A DNA stretch of 64,000 nucleotides from CAXTSE01 sp964246985 (GTDB lineage: Bacteria > Actinomycetota > Actinomycetes > Actinomycetales > Microbacteriaceae), in the NCBI GenBank assembly GCA_964246985.1, contig CAXTSE010000003.1:173074-237073 (forward strand). Reading direction: 5' to 3'. The notes beneath the pieces are model-generated. The model worked only from the letters and a program-made list of their open reading frames with translations, was not told the DNA's origin and did not search any database. Position numbers and translations under genes: made by a program. Shown here piece after piece: positions 23,577 to 31,195 of this stretch. Numbering within the stretch: the stretch's first letter is position 1; every line of letters starts with the position of its first letter.

Positions 23577-23671
23577 CTTGTCGACGAGGTAGCGGGCGGC
23601 GGCTACGGGGCGTCGTCGTTGGGGCGGGCCGGCATAGAACCAGGGTATGCAGGCAATACCTGAATCTGCAG

Positions 23672-23712
23672 GGTGGTTTCGACACGCACGCTTCGCGTGC
23701 TACTCAACCACC
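23672..23712. repeat. Interspersed palindromic repeat, family A, copy 1
   Basis: GGTGGTTTCGACACGC...GCTACTCAACCACC with ACGCTTCGCGT in the middle; the ends are inverted (GGTGGTT/AACCACC). Other copies at 24769-24812 and, reversed, at 34785-34815. Confidence 0.75.
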
Positions 23713-23714
23713 GT

Positions 23715-23882
23715 CTAGTCGCGGATGGCGGAGGGGGCCGCCCACTGGCGCTGCGCCGCGGTCAGGCGCTCGGAACGCATGGCCCGCGACGGGTGCGTGT
23801 CGCGCGGGGGCTCCGACTCACGGACGCGCAACTCACGCCGCGGCACCGGGACAGGCTGCACCAACGGGAGGCGCCACTCCAT
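23715..23882 (-). CDS. Possible 55-residue protein downstream of HNH gene
   Basis: An open frame of 55 codons from ATG 23882 to TAG 23715, on the same strand and 15 bases after the HNH stop. The protein is Pro/Arg-rich (MEWRLPLVQPVPVPRRELRV ... SRAMRSERLTAAQRQW). It stops exactly beside the family A repeat. It fills most of the 321-base gap between the HNH and DUF1992 genes. The ribosome site is weak. No family recognised. Confidence 0.45.
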   Translation of the reverse strand: MEWRLPLVQPVPVPRRELRVRESEPPRDTHPSRAMRSERLTAAQRQWAAPSAIRD

Positions 23883-23897
23883 CGTCACGGGCGCACC

Positions 23898-24395
23898 CTA
23901 TGCAGCCGGCGCCAAGAACTCGTCCCAGCGCGGCTCGGTCCGCTCGACACCGCGCACCAGCCACGCTGTGCCGTGCGGAGCTCGCGGCGAGACGCGCAGA
24001 CTCCAGCCCATCTCCTGCGGGGTCTTGTCGCCCTTCACGTTGTTGCACTTCAGGCAGCAGGCGACCAGGTTCTCCCACGAGTCCGCACCGCCGCGCGACC
24101 GCGGGATGACGTGGTCGATCGTCGTCGCCGACGCCGAGCAGTAGGCGCAGCGCTGGTTGTCACGACGCAGCACGCCGCGGCGCGAGACCGGCACTGCGCG
24201 GCCGTTCGGGATGCGCACGTAGCGGCGCAGCAGGATGACCGACGGTCGCTCCCACTCCCCCGACGCGCTCAGCACGGGATGGTCCTCATCGCTGGCAAGC
24301 AGCGACGCCTTCCCCTCCAGCACGAGCACGAGGGCCCGCTTGAACGACACGACAGCCAGCGGCTCGTAGCCGGCATTGAGTACCAGGGTGCGCAA
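23898..24395 (-). CDS. HNH endonuclease
   Basis: A 165-residue protein. TTG 24395 is chosen as start because GAGAGGAGA lies just before it and the conserved sequence begins RTLVLNAGYEPLAVVSF; earlier ATGs in frame would add an unrelated Arg-rich tail. The N-terminal half (RALVLVLEGKASLLAS, PSVILLRRYVRIP) is the family's usual alpha/beta part. The HNH site follows: CAYC, TIDHVIPRSRGG (catalytic His), ENLVACCLKCNNVKGDK (Asn and second CxxC). Such single-copy HNH proteins are conserved in actinobacterial chromosomes and are probably a housekeeping nuclease, not a mobile element. Confidence 0.88.
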   Translation of the reverse strand: MRTLVLNAGYEPLAVVSFKRALVLVLEGKASLLASDEDHPVLSASGEWERPSVILLRRYVRIPNGRAVPVSRRGVLRRDNQRCAYCSASATTIDHVIPRSRGGADSWENLVACCLKCNNVKGDKTPQEMGWSLRVSPRAPHGTAWLVRGVERTEPRWDEFLAPAA

Positions 24396-24478
24396 CGGGT
24401 CTCCTCTCGAAGAAGCCCGCACGGCTTGCGGGCTTTCGAAGCCCCGGTGTTCGCGGGATGCAGGAGGAGCAGACAGAA

Positions 24479-24506
24479 AAGGCGCTATCGCGAACGACAG
24501 CGCCTT
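24479..24506 (-). terminator. Stem-loop with T tail, minus strand, before HNH gene
   Basis: AAGGCGCT (24479-24486) pairs with AGCGCCTT (24499-24506). Read on the minus strand the stem is followed by TTTTCTG. It overlaps the stop codon of the 33-residue ORF at 24505-24606 and lies upstream of the HNH gene, so it could act as an attenuator. Confidence 0.75.
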
Positions 24507-24606
24507 ACTTGCCCGGTGCGAGACAGTGCACGACCGGCTGAATGCTGCGCCGTATGCGGAAGATCGCGCGCGCATCCGTGGTGGGGATGCTGCTCGACCT
24601 GCGCAT
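24505..24606 (-). CDS. Probable 33-residue small protein or leader peptide
   Basis: ATG at 24606 follows AGGAGAGCCC, a good ribosome site, and opens a 33-codon frame (MRRSSSIPTTDARAIFRIRR, then SIQPVVHCLAPGK) ending in TAA exactly at the base of a terminator-like stem-loop. It lies upstream of, and in the same direction as, the HNH gene. The good start signal and composition suggest it is translated. It could be a free small protein or a leader peptide that controls read-through into the HNH gene. Confidence 0.55.
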   Translation of the reverse strand: MRRSSSIPTTDARAIFRIRRSIQPVVHCLAPGK

Positions 24607-24716
24607 GGGCTCTCCTGAATCCGTGAACTCCGAGAAGGCCAGGCTAACCCGGATTCGGATAACAGGGGTGTAACTCAGTGTGACGAGTTGCTGCGCAGGG
24701 GCGGAGGCGTGGGGGG

Positions 24717-24756
24717 CTTCGAGACGCGTCGCCTTCGGCGGCGCTCCTCAGCCAGC
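24717..24756. repeat. Interspersed repeat, family B, copy 2
   Basis: Nearly identical to 23019-23056, with two extra bases in the central GC palindrome. Lies in the intergenic space between the NlpC/P60 and HNH genes. Confidence 0.7.
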
Positions 24757-24768
24757 TCAGCGGGGGGC

Positions 24769-24812
24769 GGTTTCGACACGCGTCGCGCTGCGCGCGGCGC
24801 TACTCAACCACC
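24769..24812. repeat. Interspersed palindromic repeat, family A, copy 2
   Basis: GGTTTCGACACGCGTCGCGC...GGCGCTACTCAACCACC, matching 23672-23712 at both ends with a longer GC-rich centre. It ends nine bases before the stop of the NlpC/P60 gene, so it may act as its terminator. Confidence 0.75.
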
Positions 24813-24821
24813 GGTGTCGCG

Positions 24822-25520
24822 TCAGATTCCGTAGCGGACGAACCAGTGGTTCGGGTTGTAGATCTCGCGCACCGAGACACCGGTGCGCGGAGTTCCCGCG
24901 TCGACCATCAGGTTGCCGCCGAGGTAGATGCCCACGTGACCGCCGCCATCCATGAAGACCAGGTCACCCGGCAGGGCGTCGGCGGGCGCGATCGGGGTGC
25001 CGTTCGCGCTCTGACGCGAGGCCGAGTGTGGCAGCGCGATGCCGAACTGTGCGTAGACGAACGCGGTGAAGCCCGAGCAGTCGAAGCCCGACGGGTTCGA
25101 GCCGCCCGACACGTAGGGAACGCCGACGTACTGCTGAGCGACGACCGTCACCTGGTTCATGTCGAAGTTCGGGTACGGCGGGTTGGCCAGGAAGTCTGAG
25201 GCGGAGGGCCCGCTGTACGAGCGGATCGCGACGGTCACGGCCACGCGGTTCATCTCGGCGGCCGAGACGGCACCGTAGGTCTCACGCGACGTGTCGGCGG
25301 CGGCGACCGCGGCATCCACATCGACCGTCTGCGCACCGGCCTGGCGCGTGGCCTCGGTCTCGGTGTCGGCGGTCTGCGGCGACTGGTACGCGTAGGCGGG
25401 AAGCGCGACCGTGCAGAACAGAGCCGGCACCGCGACGGCCATGATGGCCAGGTTCACGAAGGCGGGTCGCCTGCGGGTTTCGGTGGAGCTGGCCTTGCGG
25501 CCGGGAGTGGCAAAAACCAA
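24822..25520 (-). CDS. Secreted NlpC/P60 peptidoglycan hydrolase
   Basis: A 232-residue secreted protein. TTG 25520 is chosen: GCAGGAG lies seven bases before it and upstream frame would run through a structured leader. Residues ~20-46 are a signal peptide (AFVNLAIMAVAVPALFCTVA ending AYA). A linker follows, then an NlpC/P60 domain in the C-terminal ~115 residues: GFDCSGF (catalytic Cys), GHVGIYLG (His), PNHW at the end. These enzymes cut the D-Glu/diamino acid bond of the peptide stem during growth and division. Expression is probably controlled by the leader at 25540-25690. Confidence 0.88.
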   Translation of the reverse strand: MVFATPGRKASSTETRRRPAFVNLAIMAVAVPALFCTVALPAYAYQSPQTADTETEATRQAGAQTVDVDAAVAAADTSRETYGAVSAAEMNRVAVTVAIRSYSGPSASDFLANPPYPNFDMNQVTVVAQQYVGVPYVSGGSNPSGFDCSGFTAFVYAQFGIALPHSASRQSANGTPIAPADALPGDLVFMDGGGHVGIYLGGNLMVDAGTPRTGVSVREIYNPNHWFVRYGI

Positions 25521-25539
25521 AGGGAATCTCCTGCACCTC

Positions 25540-25690
25540 GATCGCCTGGGGGAAGCGATCCCATCCGTGTCGTATGTCACGTCGCGGCGCAGAGGATGGG
25601 TGAACGAGGAGCCCTGAGCCGCGGCCCTACGCCGCGGGGTGGCGTGGGGACTCGGCAACTCTATGGTCCCGTTACCGTTTTGTCACCTAG
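25540..25690 (-). promoter_or_regulatory. Structured 5' leader, candidate c-di-AMP (ydaO-type) riboswitch
   Basis: Read on the minus strand, the leader has GTTGCCGAGTCCCC, a strong hairpin (CCGCGGC / GCCGCGG), a long-range helix (CCCATCC with GGATGGG) and a last hairpin GATCGC/GCGATC directly before the ribosome site. GCCGAGTCC and the following G-rich segment resemble the ydaO consensus. In actinobacteria this riboswitch sits in front of NlpC/P60 and Rpf cell-wall hydrolase genes. The structure is clear; the ligand is inferred. Confidence 0.5.
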
Positions 25691-25748
25691 ACCGGGCGGT
25701 CCCCTGTGATTCCCAGGAAGCCGTTACGTGGGGTGGAGAAGTGTGGCG

Positions 25749-26441
25749 TCAGACCCCGACGTACACGTGCACGGCGACCTCGACGGGCAGCTCGAGCCCG
25801 TCGCCCTTGCCCGCGACCTGCACCAGCACGTACGACCCGGCGGATGACAGGGTCGCCTCAGCGCCCGGCACCACCCCGGCCTGCCACAGCTGCGACAGCA
25901 GCTCGGGCTCGAACTGCACGGGCTCGCCCAGGCGGCGGATGATCCCCGTCACGGGACCCGACTGACCGGCGACCCGGTCGACGATGTTGACGACACCCTC
26001 GAGGAACCGCCCGGCCGGCGCATCCCCCAGCTCGTCGAGAGCGGGGATCGGGTTGCCGTACGGCGACTCCGTCGGGTGGTCGAGCAGCTCGAGCAGGCGG
26101 CGCTCCACCTGCTCGCTCATCACATGCTCCCAGCGGCATGCCTCCTCGTGGACGTACGCCCAGTCGAGGCCGATCACGTCGGCGAGCAGCCGCTCGGCGA
26201 GGCGGTGCTTGCGCATCACGTGCAGCGCGCGGGTGCGACCGTGCTCGGTCAGTGCGAGGTGCCGGTCGCCCTCGACGACGACGAGGTCGTCGCGCTCCAT
26301 GCGGCCGATGGTCTGCGAGACGGTCGGACCGGAGTGGCCGATTCGCTCCGAGATGCGGGCCCGCAGAGGGACGATGCCCTCCTCCTCCAGATCGAGGATG
26401 GTGCGGAGGTACATCTCTGTCGTATCGACGAGGTCGGTCAC
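25749..26441 (-). CDS. DtxR-family metal-dependent regulator
   Basis: A 230-residue repressor. Residues 1-65 are the winged helix (ERIGHSGPTVSQTIGRMERD). Residues 70-140 are the dimerisation and metal domain. All the usual DtxR metal ligands are present at their standard numbers: Met10, His79, Glu83, His98, Cys102, Glu105, His106. A C-terminal SH3-like FeoA domain (residues ~155-228) follows. A Cys at 102 favours iron (DtxR/IdeR type) over manganese (MntR type). It would control iron uptake and storage. It is monocistronic. Confidence 0.9.
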   Translation of the reverse strand: MTDLVDTTEMYLRTILDLEEEGIVPLRARISERIGHSGPTVSQTIGRMERDDLVVVEGDRHLALTEHGRTRALHVMRKHRLAERLLADVIGLDWAYVHEEACRWEHVMSEQVERRLLELLDHPTESPYGNPIPALDELGDAPAGRFLEGVVNIVDRVAGQSGPVTGIIRRLGEPVQFEPELLSQLWQAGVVPGAEATLSSAGSYVLVQVAGKGDGLELPVEVAVHVYVGV

Positions 26442-26576
26442 AGTGGTGTCCCTTCAAGATCGCGCAGGCCCGGCCGCGGAGCGCGCGGGGGCAGGCGTCA
26501 CAAGTCGGCCCCAGCCTACCGTCGCGGGGCGTCACGCGCCGTCGGGGCGACTGCGGCCGAACCCTAGAATCGACGC

Positions 26577-27683
26577 ATGCCCACCCCTCAGATGCCGAGT
26601 GACCTGCTGCCCGTCGACGGACGATTCGGATGCGGCCCCTCCAAGGTGCGTCCCGAGCAGCTCGCCCATCTGGCGGCCCACGCGGATGTGCTGGGCACCT
26701 CCCACAGGCAGGCTCCGGTCAAGCAGCTGGTCGGCCGCGTGCGCGCAGGGCTCAGTGAGCTGTTCCGCGCGCCGGACGGCTACGAGATCCTCCTCGGCAA
26801 CGGCGGCTCGACCGCGTTCTGGGATGCCGCCGCGTTCTCGCTCATCGAGAACCGCAGCGAGCACCTCACCTTCGGCGAGTTCGGCGCGAAGTTCGCGGGC
26901 TCCGCATCCGCGCCGTTCCTCCAGGCGCCGCGCGTGATCGCCGCGCCCGGCGGCTCGCGCAGCGAGGTCGAGGTGATCGAGGGCGTCGACGTGTACGCCT
27001 GGCCGCATAACGAGACCTCGACCGGCGTCATGGCGCCCGTGAAGCGGGTGCACGGCGACGCGGGCGCGCTCACCGTCATCGACGCGACCAGCGCCGCCGG
27101 CGGCATCGACTTCGACGCCGGCGAGACGGATGTCTATTACTTCGCGCCGCAGAAGAACTTCGCCAGCGACGGCGGCCTGTGGTTCGCACTGGTCTCCCCC
27201 GCGGCCATCGAGCGGATCGAGCGGATCGCCGCGTCGGACCGGTGGATCCCCGAGTTCCTGAGCCTCAAGAACGCCGTCGACAACTCGCGGCTCGAGCAGA
27301 CCCTCAACACCCCGGCGCTGTCGACGCTGCTGCTCATGGAGGCGCAGCTCGACTGGATGAACGGGCAGGGCGGGCTCGCCTGGGCGGATGCGCGCACGCG
27401 CGAATCGTCGGGCGTGCTCTACGACTGGGCGGCCGCGTCGTCGTACGCGACCCCGTTCGTGGTCGAGCCGTCGCACCGCTCGCAGGTCGTCGTCACGATC
27501 GACTTCGACGACGCAGTGGATGCGGCGGCCGTCGCGAAGACTCTGCGGGCCAACGGCATCGTCGACACCGAGCCGTACCGCAAGCTGGGGCGCAACCAGC
27601 TGCGCGTGGCGACGTTCGTCGCGATCGACCCGGATGACGTGCGGGCTCTGACGCGGGCGATCGACTGGGTGGTCGCGAACTAA
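26577..27683 (+). CDS. serC: Phosphoserine aminotransferase
   Basis: A 368-residue PLP enzyme of serine synthesis, converting 3-phosphohydroxypyruvate and glutamate to phosphoserine. Marks are FGCGPSKVRPEQL at the N-terminus, the Gly-rich cofactor loop LGNGGSTAFWDA, the cofactor Asp in VIDATSAAGGIDF, the PLP lysine in YYFAPQKNFASDGG, and the substrate Arg region near the end (YRKLGRNQLRVATF). Length is typical of the actinobacterial type. ATG 26577 gives the usual N-terminus. Confidence 0.93.
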   Translation: MPTPQMPSDLLPVDGRFGCGPSKVRPEQLAHLAAHADVLGTSHRQAPVKQLVGRVRAGLSELFRAPDGYEILLGNGGSTAFWDAAAFSLIENRSEHLTFGEFGAKFAGSASAPFLQAPRVIAAPGGSRSEVEVIEGVDVYAWPHNETSTGVMAPVKRVHGDAGALTVIDATSAAGGIDFDAGETDVYYFAPQKNFASDGGLWFALVSPAAIERIERIAASDRWIPEFLSLKNAVDNSRLEQTLNTPALSTLLLMEAQLDWMNGQGGLAWADARTRESSGVLYDWAAASSYATPFVVEPSHRSQVVVTIDFDDAVDAAAVAKTLRANGIVDTEPYRKLGRNQLRVATFVAIDPDDVRALTRAIDWVVAN

Positions 27684-27690
27684 CGACCGT

Positions 27691-27755
27691 CGGTCGAGCT
27701 TGTCGAGACCCACCACGGGTAACTCGGGGCTCGATCTCGACAGGCTCGATCAGCG
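27691..27755. repeat. Interspersed repeat, family C, copy 1
   Basis: CGGTCGAGCTTGTCGAGACC...ACGGGTAACTCGGGGCTCG...CAGGCTCGATCAGCG; a long inverted pair of GAGCTTGTCGAG / CTCGACAGGCTC. The same unit occurs at 31082-31148. Lies just after serC. Confidence 0.75.
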
Positions 27756-27784
27756 GGGGTCGGCAGGTCGATAGGCTCGTCCCC

Positions 27785-28018
27785 ATGCGCCTCTGGCTGA
27801 AGGACTCCGAGCGCCGACCCGATCCCGAGCCGGTGAAGACCGACGACCGCAAGGTGATCCTGGCCGGACTGGTCCTGTGGCTGATCGCGCTCGGCGGACT
27901 GCTGTTCGGGCTAGGCCCGCTCCTCGCCGCCGACGGCGTCTGGTGGCTCTGGACCGTCCTCATCGGACTCGGCCTCGGGCTCGTCCTGCTCGTCTTCGCC
28001 CACCGCAAGCAGTCCTGA
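27785..28018 (+). CDS. DUF2530 membrane protein
   Basis: A 77-residue protein with two membrane segments (residues ~26-46 and 50-70; GLVLWLIALGGLLFGLG and WTVLIGLGLGLVLLVF) and the DUF2530 N-terminus (RRPDPEPVKTDDRKVILAG). Unknown function, widespread in actinobacteria. Its last 108 bases overlap the end of the convergent gene 27911-28507. Confidence 0.85.
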   Translation: MRLWLKDSERRPDPEPVKTDDRKVILAGLVLWLIALGGLLFGLGPLLAADGVWWLWTVLIGLGLGLVLLVFAHRKQS

Positions 28019-28507
28019 GTCGTCCGACTCCACGTCTGAGTCGTCCAGGAAGTCGATCTCGATCCCGTCGCGACCGCCCCCGCGGCGCAGCACTCCGAGG
28101 TCGTCCTCGTCGAGCTCCTCGAGGTCGTCCTCGTCGTCATCCTCATCGAGACCGTCGGGGTCGAGCTCCTCGTCGTCCTCGAGCAGCTCCTCGACGGACT
28201 CTGCCGTCGCGAGCTGAGCCGCGCGCCAGTCCTCGAGACGGTCGGCCCACGGCACCCAGTCGGGCGCGATCAGCGCACCCTCGCCGGGCATCAGCTCGGT
28301 CTCGAGCACCGACGGAGCCTCGCCCGGAAGCTCGGCGAGGCTGACCGTCCACCGCCAGCCGGGGTACCCGGCCATCGTGGCGGCGAACCGCAGCGTGACC
28401 ACTCCGTCGTCCTCGACGACCTGCTCGAGCAGCTCGCCCACCGTGCCGGTGGGCGTGATCTCGGCGAGCGCGGCTCGGGCGCTCGACTCGCGATCCGACT
28501 CAGGCAT
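27911..28507 (-). CDS. DUF3027 protein
   Basis: A 198-residue acidic protein. Residues ~8-105 are the DUF3027 region (ARAALAEITPTGTVGELLEQ, FAATMAGYPGWRWTVSLAEL, ALIAPDWVPWADRL). Residues 110-198 are an extremely Asp/Glu-rich tail. The ATG lies inside the end of the cold-shock gene before it (8-base overlap), so the two are coupled. The tail is encoded antisense to DUF2530. DUF3027 next to a cold-shock gene is a standing arrangement in Microbacteriaceae. Function unknown. Confidence 0.85.
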   Translation of the reverse strand: MPESDRESSARAALAEITPTGTVGELLEQVVEDDGVVTLRFAATMAGYPGWRWTVSLAELPGEAPSVLETELMPGEGALIAPDWVPWADRLEDWRAAQLATAESVEELLEDDEELDPDGLDEDDDEDDLEELDEDDLGVLRRGGGRDGIEIDFLDDSDVESDDSGLLAVGEDEQDEPEAESDEDGPEPPDAVGGEERA

Positions 28508-28880
28508 CGAGGTCGTCGGCGACCTTGCGGAGCACCGCCGCGATCTTGGAGCCGTGCGACTTGTCGGGGTAGCGTCCGCGGCGGAGGCCCGATCCGATGC
28601 TGTCGAGCAGCTTCACGAGGTCTTCCACCACGATCGCCATGTCGTCGGCCGAACGCCGGTTGAGCTTGCTGAGGCTCGGCGGGGTGTCGAGCACGCGCAC
28701 CGACAGCGCCTGCGCGCCCTTCTTGCCGTCGGCGATGCCGAACTCGAGGCGGCTGCCCGCGCGCACCACTGCGCCTGCGGGAAGAGCCGACGCGTGGAGG
28801 AACACCTCGGTGCCATCGTCGGATGCGATGAAGCCGAAGCCTTTGTCGTCGTCGTAGAACTTGACCTTGCCGGTGGGCAT
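28500..28880 (-). CDS. Cold-shock domain protein with C-terminal extension
   Basis: A 126-residue protein from ATG 28880 (GAGAGG upstream). Residues 1-65 are a cold-shock domain with both RNA-binding motifs (KGFGFI and VFLHAS). Residues 70-126 are an added helical domain (KLNRRSADDMAIVVEDLVKL). Ordinary Csp proteins stop at ~67 residues; this two-part form is known in actinobacteria. It is probably an RNA chaperone. It shares its message with the DUF3027 gene. Confidence 0.9.
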   Translation of the reverse strand: MPTGKVKFYDDDKGFGFIASDDGTEVFLHASALPAGAVVRAGSRLEFGIADGKKGAQALSVRVLDTPPSLSKLNRRSADDMAIVVEDLVKLLDSIGSGLRRGRYPDKSHGSKIAAVLRKVADDLDA

Positions 28881-28987
28881 GCCCGACCTCTCTCGTCTGT
28901 GTCTGTCGCAACCTGTGCCTGGTGGCACCAGTGCCTCACGACACCTTGCCGGGCGGCGGGCCAGTCGCCTGGCCGTATCCTGATGCT

Positions 28988-29254
28988 GTGGCAGAGAACA
29001 CCCCGGTACCCCTCAATCGTACCGAACGCGTGATCGCGTTCATGGTCGCGAGCATCGGCGGGCTGTCCGTGGTCGCGATCGTCGCCGTGATCCTCGGCAG
29101 CCTGGCGGGCGTGCGCGACTTCTCGGGCGGCGTGTGGCCGCTCGCGCAGGTGCTGCCGCTGATCGGCTTGCCGGTCACCGCGGGCCTGCTCATCGCCTTC
29201 TTCGTGCTGCGTCTCATCGGTCAGCGCCGGATCGCCCGCGATGGTGGCGACTAG
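28988..29254 (+). CDS. Small two-helix membrane protein
   Basis: An 88-residue protein from GTG 28988. Two long membrane segments (VIAFMVASIGGLSVVAIVAV and PLIGLPVTAGLLIAFFVLRL) with a short loop and a basic C-terminus. Similar proteins beside the XPB helicase genes in related genomes have no assigned function. It overlaps the next gene by 14 bases. Confidence 0.75.
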   Translation: MAENTPVPLNRTERVIAFMVASIGGLSVVAIVAVILGSLAGVRDFSGGVWPLAQVLPLIGLPVTAGLLIAFFVLRLIGQRRIARDGGD

Positions 29255-31072
29255 CGGCTCGGCACTCGCGCTCGCCGGCCGCCTGCGGGCGCTCGACGAT
29301 GCCGAGCTGACGCGGCTGGTGACGGCGCGCGCGGTGCGCGAGTCGGGCATCCGCGACTTCTTCGATCTGGCCGAGGCCCTGCTCGACCGCACCTCGGTGC
29401 AGGCCGCGCTGCAGCGCCTCGACCGCGGAGCCCTCGCCCTGCTCGCCACCGCGGGCGAGCTCGCCTCCACCACCGGCGCCCCGACCGCCGCCCAGCTGGC
29501 CGAGCGCCTCGACATCGACGCGGCGGAGTTCACGCGCCGTGCCTCGGTCGCCGTCGCGCTCGGGCTGCTCGCCGAGGAGTCCGGCCGCTACGCCCCCTGG
29601 GATGCGGTGACCGAGCAGCTGCGCGCCTGGCCGTCGTTCGGCCTGCCGACCGCCGCCGCGCTGAGCGACGCCCCTCCCCCGCCCGCCCTCGCCCCGGTCA
29701 GCGAGTCGGATGCGCGCTTCGTCGACCGCGGAGCCGGCGAGCGCGCCTTCGCCACCGTCGCCGCCGTCACCGAACTGCTGCTCGTGATCGGCGAGGACCC
29801 GGCCCGCCGGCTCGCCCGCGGTGGCCTCGCGCTGCCCGACGCGCGCCGCCTCGCTGCCTCCGCCGAGATCGAGCCCGACCAGGTCGAGATCTACCTCGAC
29901 ATCGCCCAGCGCGCCGGCCTCGCCGACGACGCCGGCGACTGGACGACGACGGATGCCGCGGCAGCCTGGCTCGCATCCCCGCGCGTCGGGAGGTGGACGG
30001 CCCTCGCCCGCGGCTGGCTGGACGCCCTGCCGGACGAGCTGCAGCAGCTGCTGCGTCAGCGGGCGCACGCCGTCTGGGGCGACGGACTCCTCGACTACCT
30101 CGCCTGGCGCTACCCCGCCGGCGGCGACTGGATCGTCGACCGCACCCGCCAGGCCGCCCGCGAGGCCGAGCTGCTCGGCATCACCGGCTCCTCGACGCCG
30201 TCGACTCCTGGGGCGGCGCTGCTCGAGAGCGGGGCGGAGGGCGCCGGCACGGCGATGGGCGCGCTCTTCCCGGCCGAGGTCGAGAGCGTGTACGTGCAGC
30301 ACGACCTGTCGATCATCGCTCCCGGACCGCTGGCCGCCGACGTCGACCGTCGACTGCGCGGACTCGCCGAGATCGAGGCGCGCGGGCTCGCGTCGAGCTA
30401 TCGCGTCACCGCTGCGAGCCTCACGCGCGCTCTCACGGCGGGCGAGACGGCGGAAGGCATCCGCGCGTTCCTGACGCAGGTGTCGCTGACCCGGCCGGGC
30501 GCTTCGGCACGCTGCGGGTCGGGTCGCTCGACGCGGGAGCGGCCGACTCCGACGGCGCCGCCGCGTACGTGCGCTCGGACGACGAGGCGCTGCTCGGGCA
30601 GCTCGTCGTCGACCCCAACCTGACTCCGCTCGGGCTCGCGCGGGCCGGGGCGCACCGCGTGGTGACCCGGTTCGACGCGACGCTGCTCTACTGGACCCTC
30701 GCCGACGCCCGGTACCCGGTCGTGGCCGAGGACGCATCCGGTGCCGTGGTCGCCGTGCGCCGCGCCCGCCGCGCCAGCGGATCGGCCGCGGTCGCCAGCG
30801 ACCCGGTCGCGGTGCTCGTGCAGCGGGTGCGGGCCGTGTCGGCAGGCGAGCCCGAGGAGACCGGTGTCGCGTGGCTGGCCCGACAGCTCGAGCTCGCGGT
30901 GCGCGCGAAGGCGGCCGTGACCGTGTCGGTGCGGCTGCCCGATGGATCCGACGTCGAGTACCAGCTCGAACCCGCCTCGATCGCGGGGGGCCGGCTGCGC
31001 GCCCGCGACCGTCGCGCCGACATCGAGCGCACGCTGCCGCTGTCGTCGATCACGGCGGTCTCGCCGCTCTAG
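29241..31072 (+). pseudogene. XPB-helicase partner (helicase-associated domain), frameshifted
   Basis: Two overlapping frames make one protein of ~600 residues. The first (29241 to ~30500) carries the helical N-terminal part (RLRALDDAELTRLVTARAVR) and the XPB/Ssl2-like domain around residues 330-420 (ESVYVQHDLSIIAPGPLAAD). The second (~30505 to 31072) carries RFGTLRVGSLDAG and the C-terminal part (YQLEPASIAGGRLRARDRRA). At the join, SLT is followed by only eight bases before RFGTLRV, where relatives, as I recall, have about 15 residues (a PQPLxYL segment). This suggests a 35-40 base deletion with a frame change. It is either a true mutation or an assembly error. Encoded before the XPB helicase. 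Confidence 0.85.
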
Positions 31073-31081
31073 CGCCACCGT

Positions 31082-31148
31082 CGGTCGAGCCTGTCGAGAC
31101 CACACCACGGGCAACTCGGGGCCTCGATCTCGACAAGCTCGATCAGCG
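31082..31148. repeat. Interspersed repeat, family C, copy 2
   Basis: Same unit as 27691-27755 (CGGTCGAGCCTGTCGAGACC ... GATCAGCG), between the helicase partner and XPB genes. Confidence 0.75.
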
Positions 31149-31195
31149 GTTGCGCGCAAGCACCCGTCCACCCCTCGGCGGTAGGCTGGCACGTT

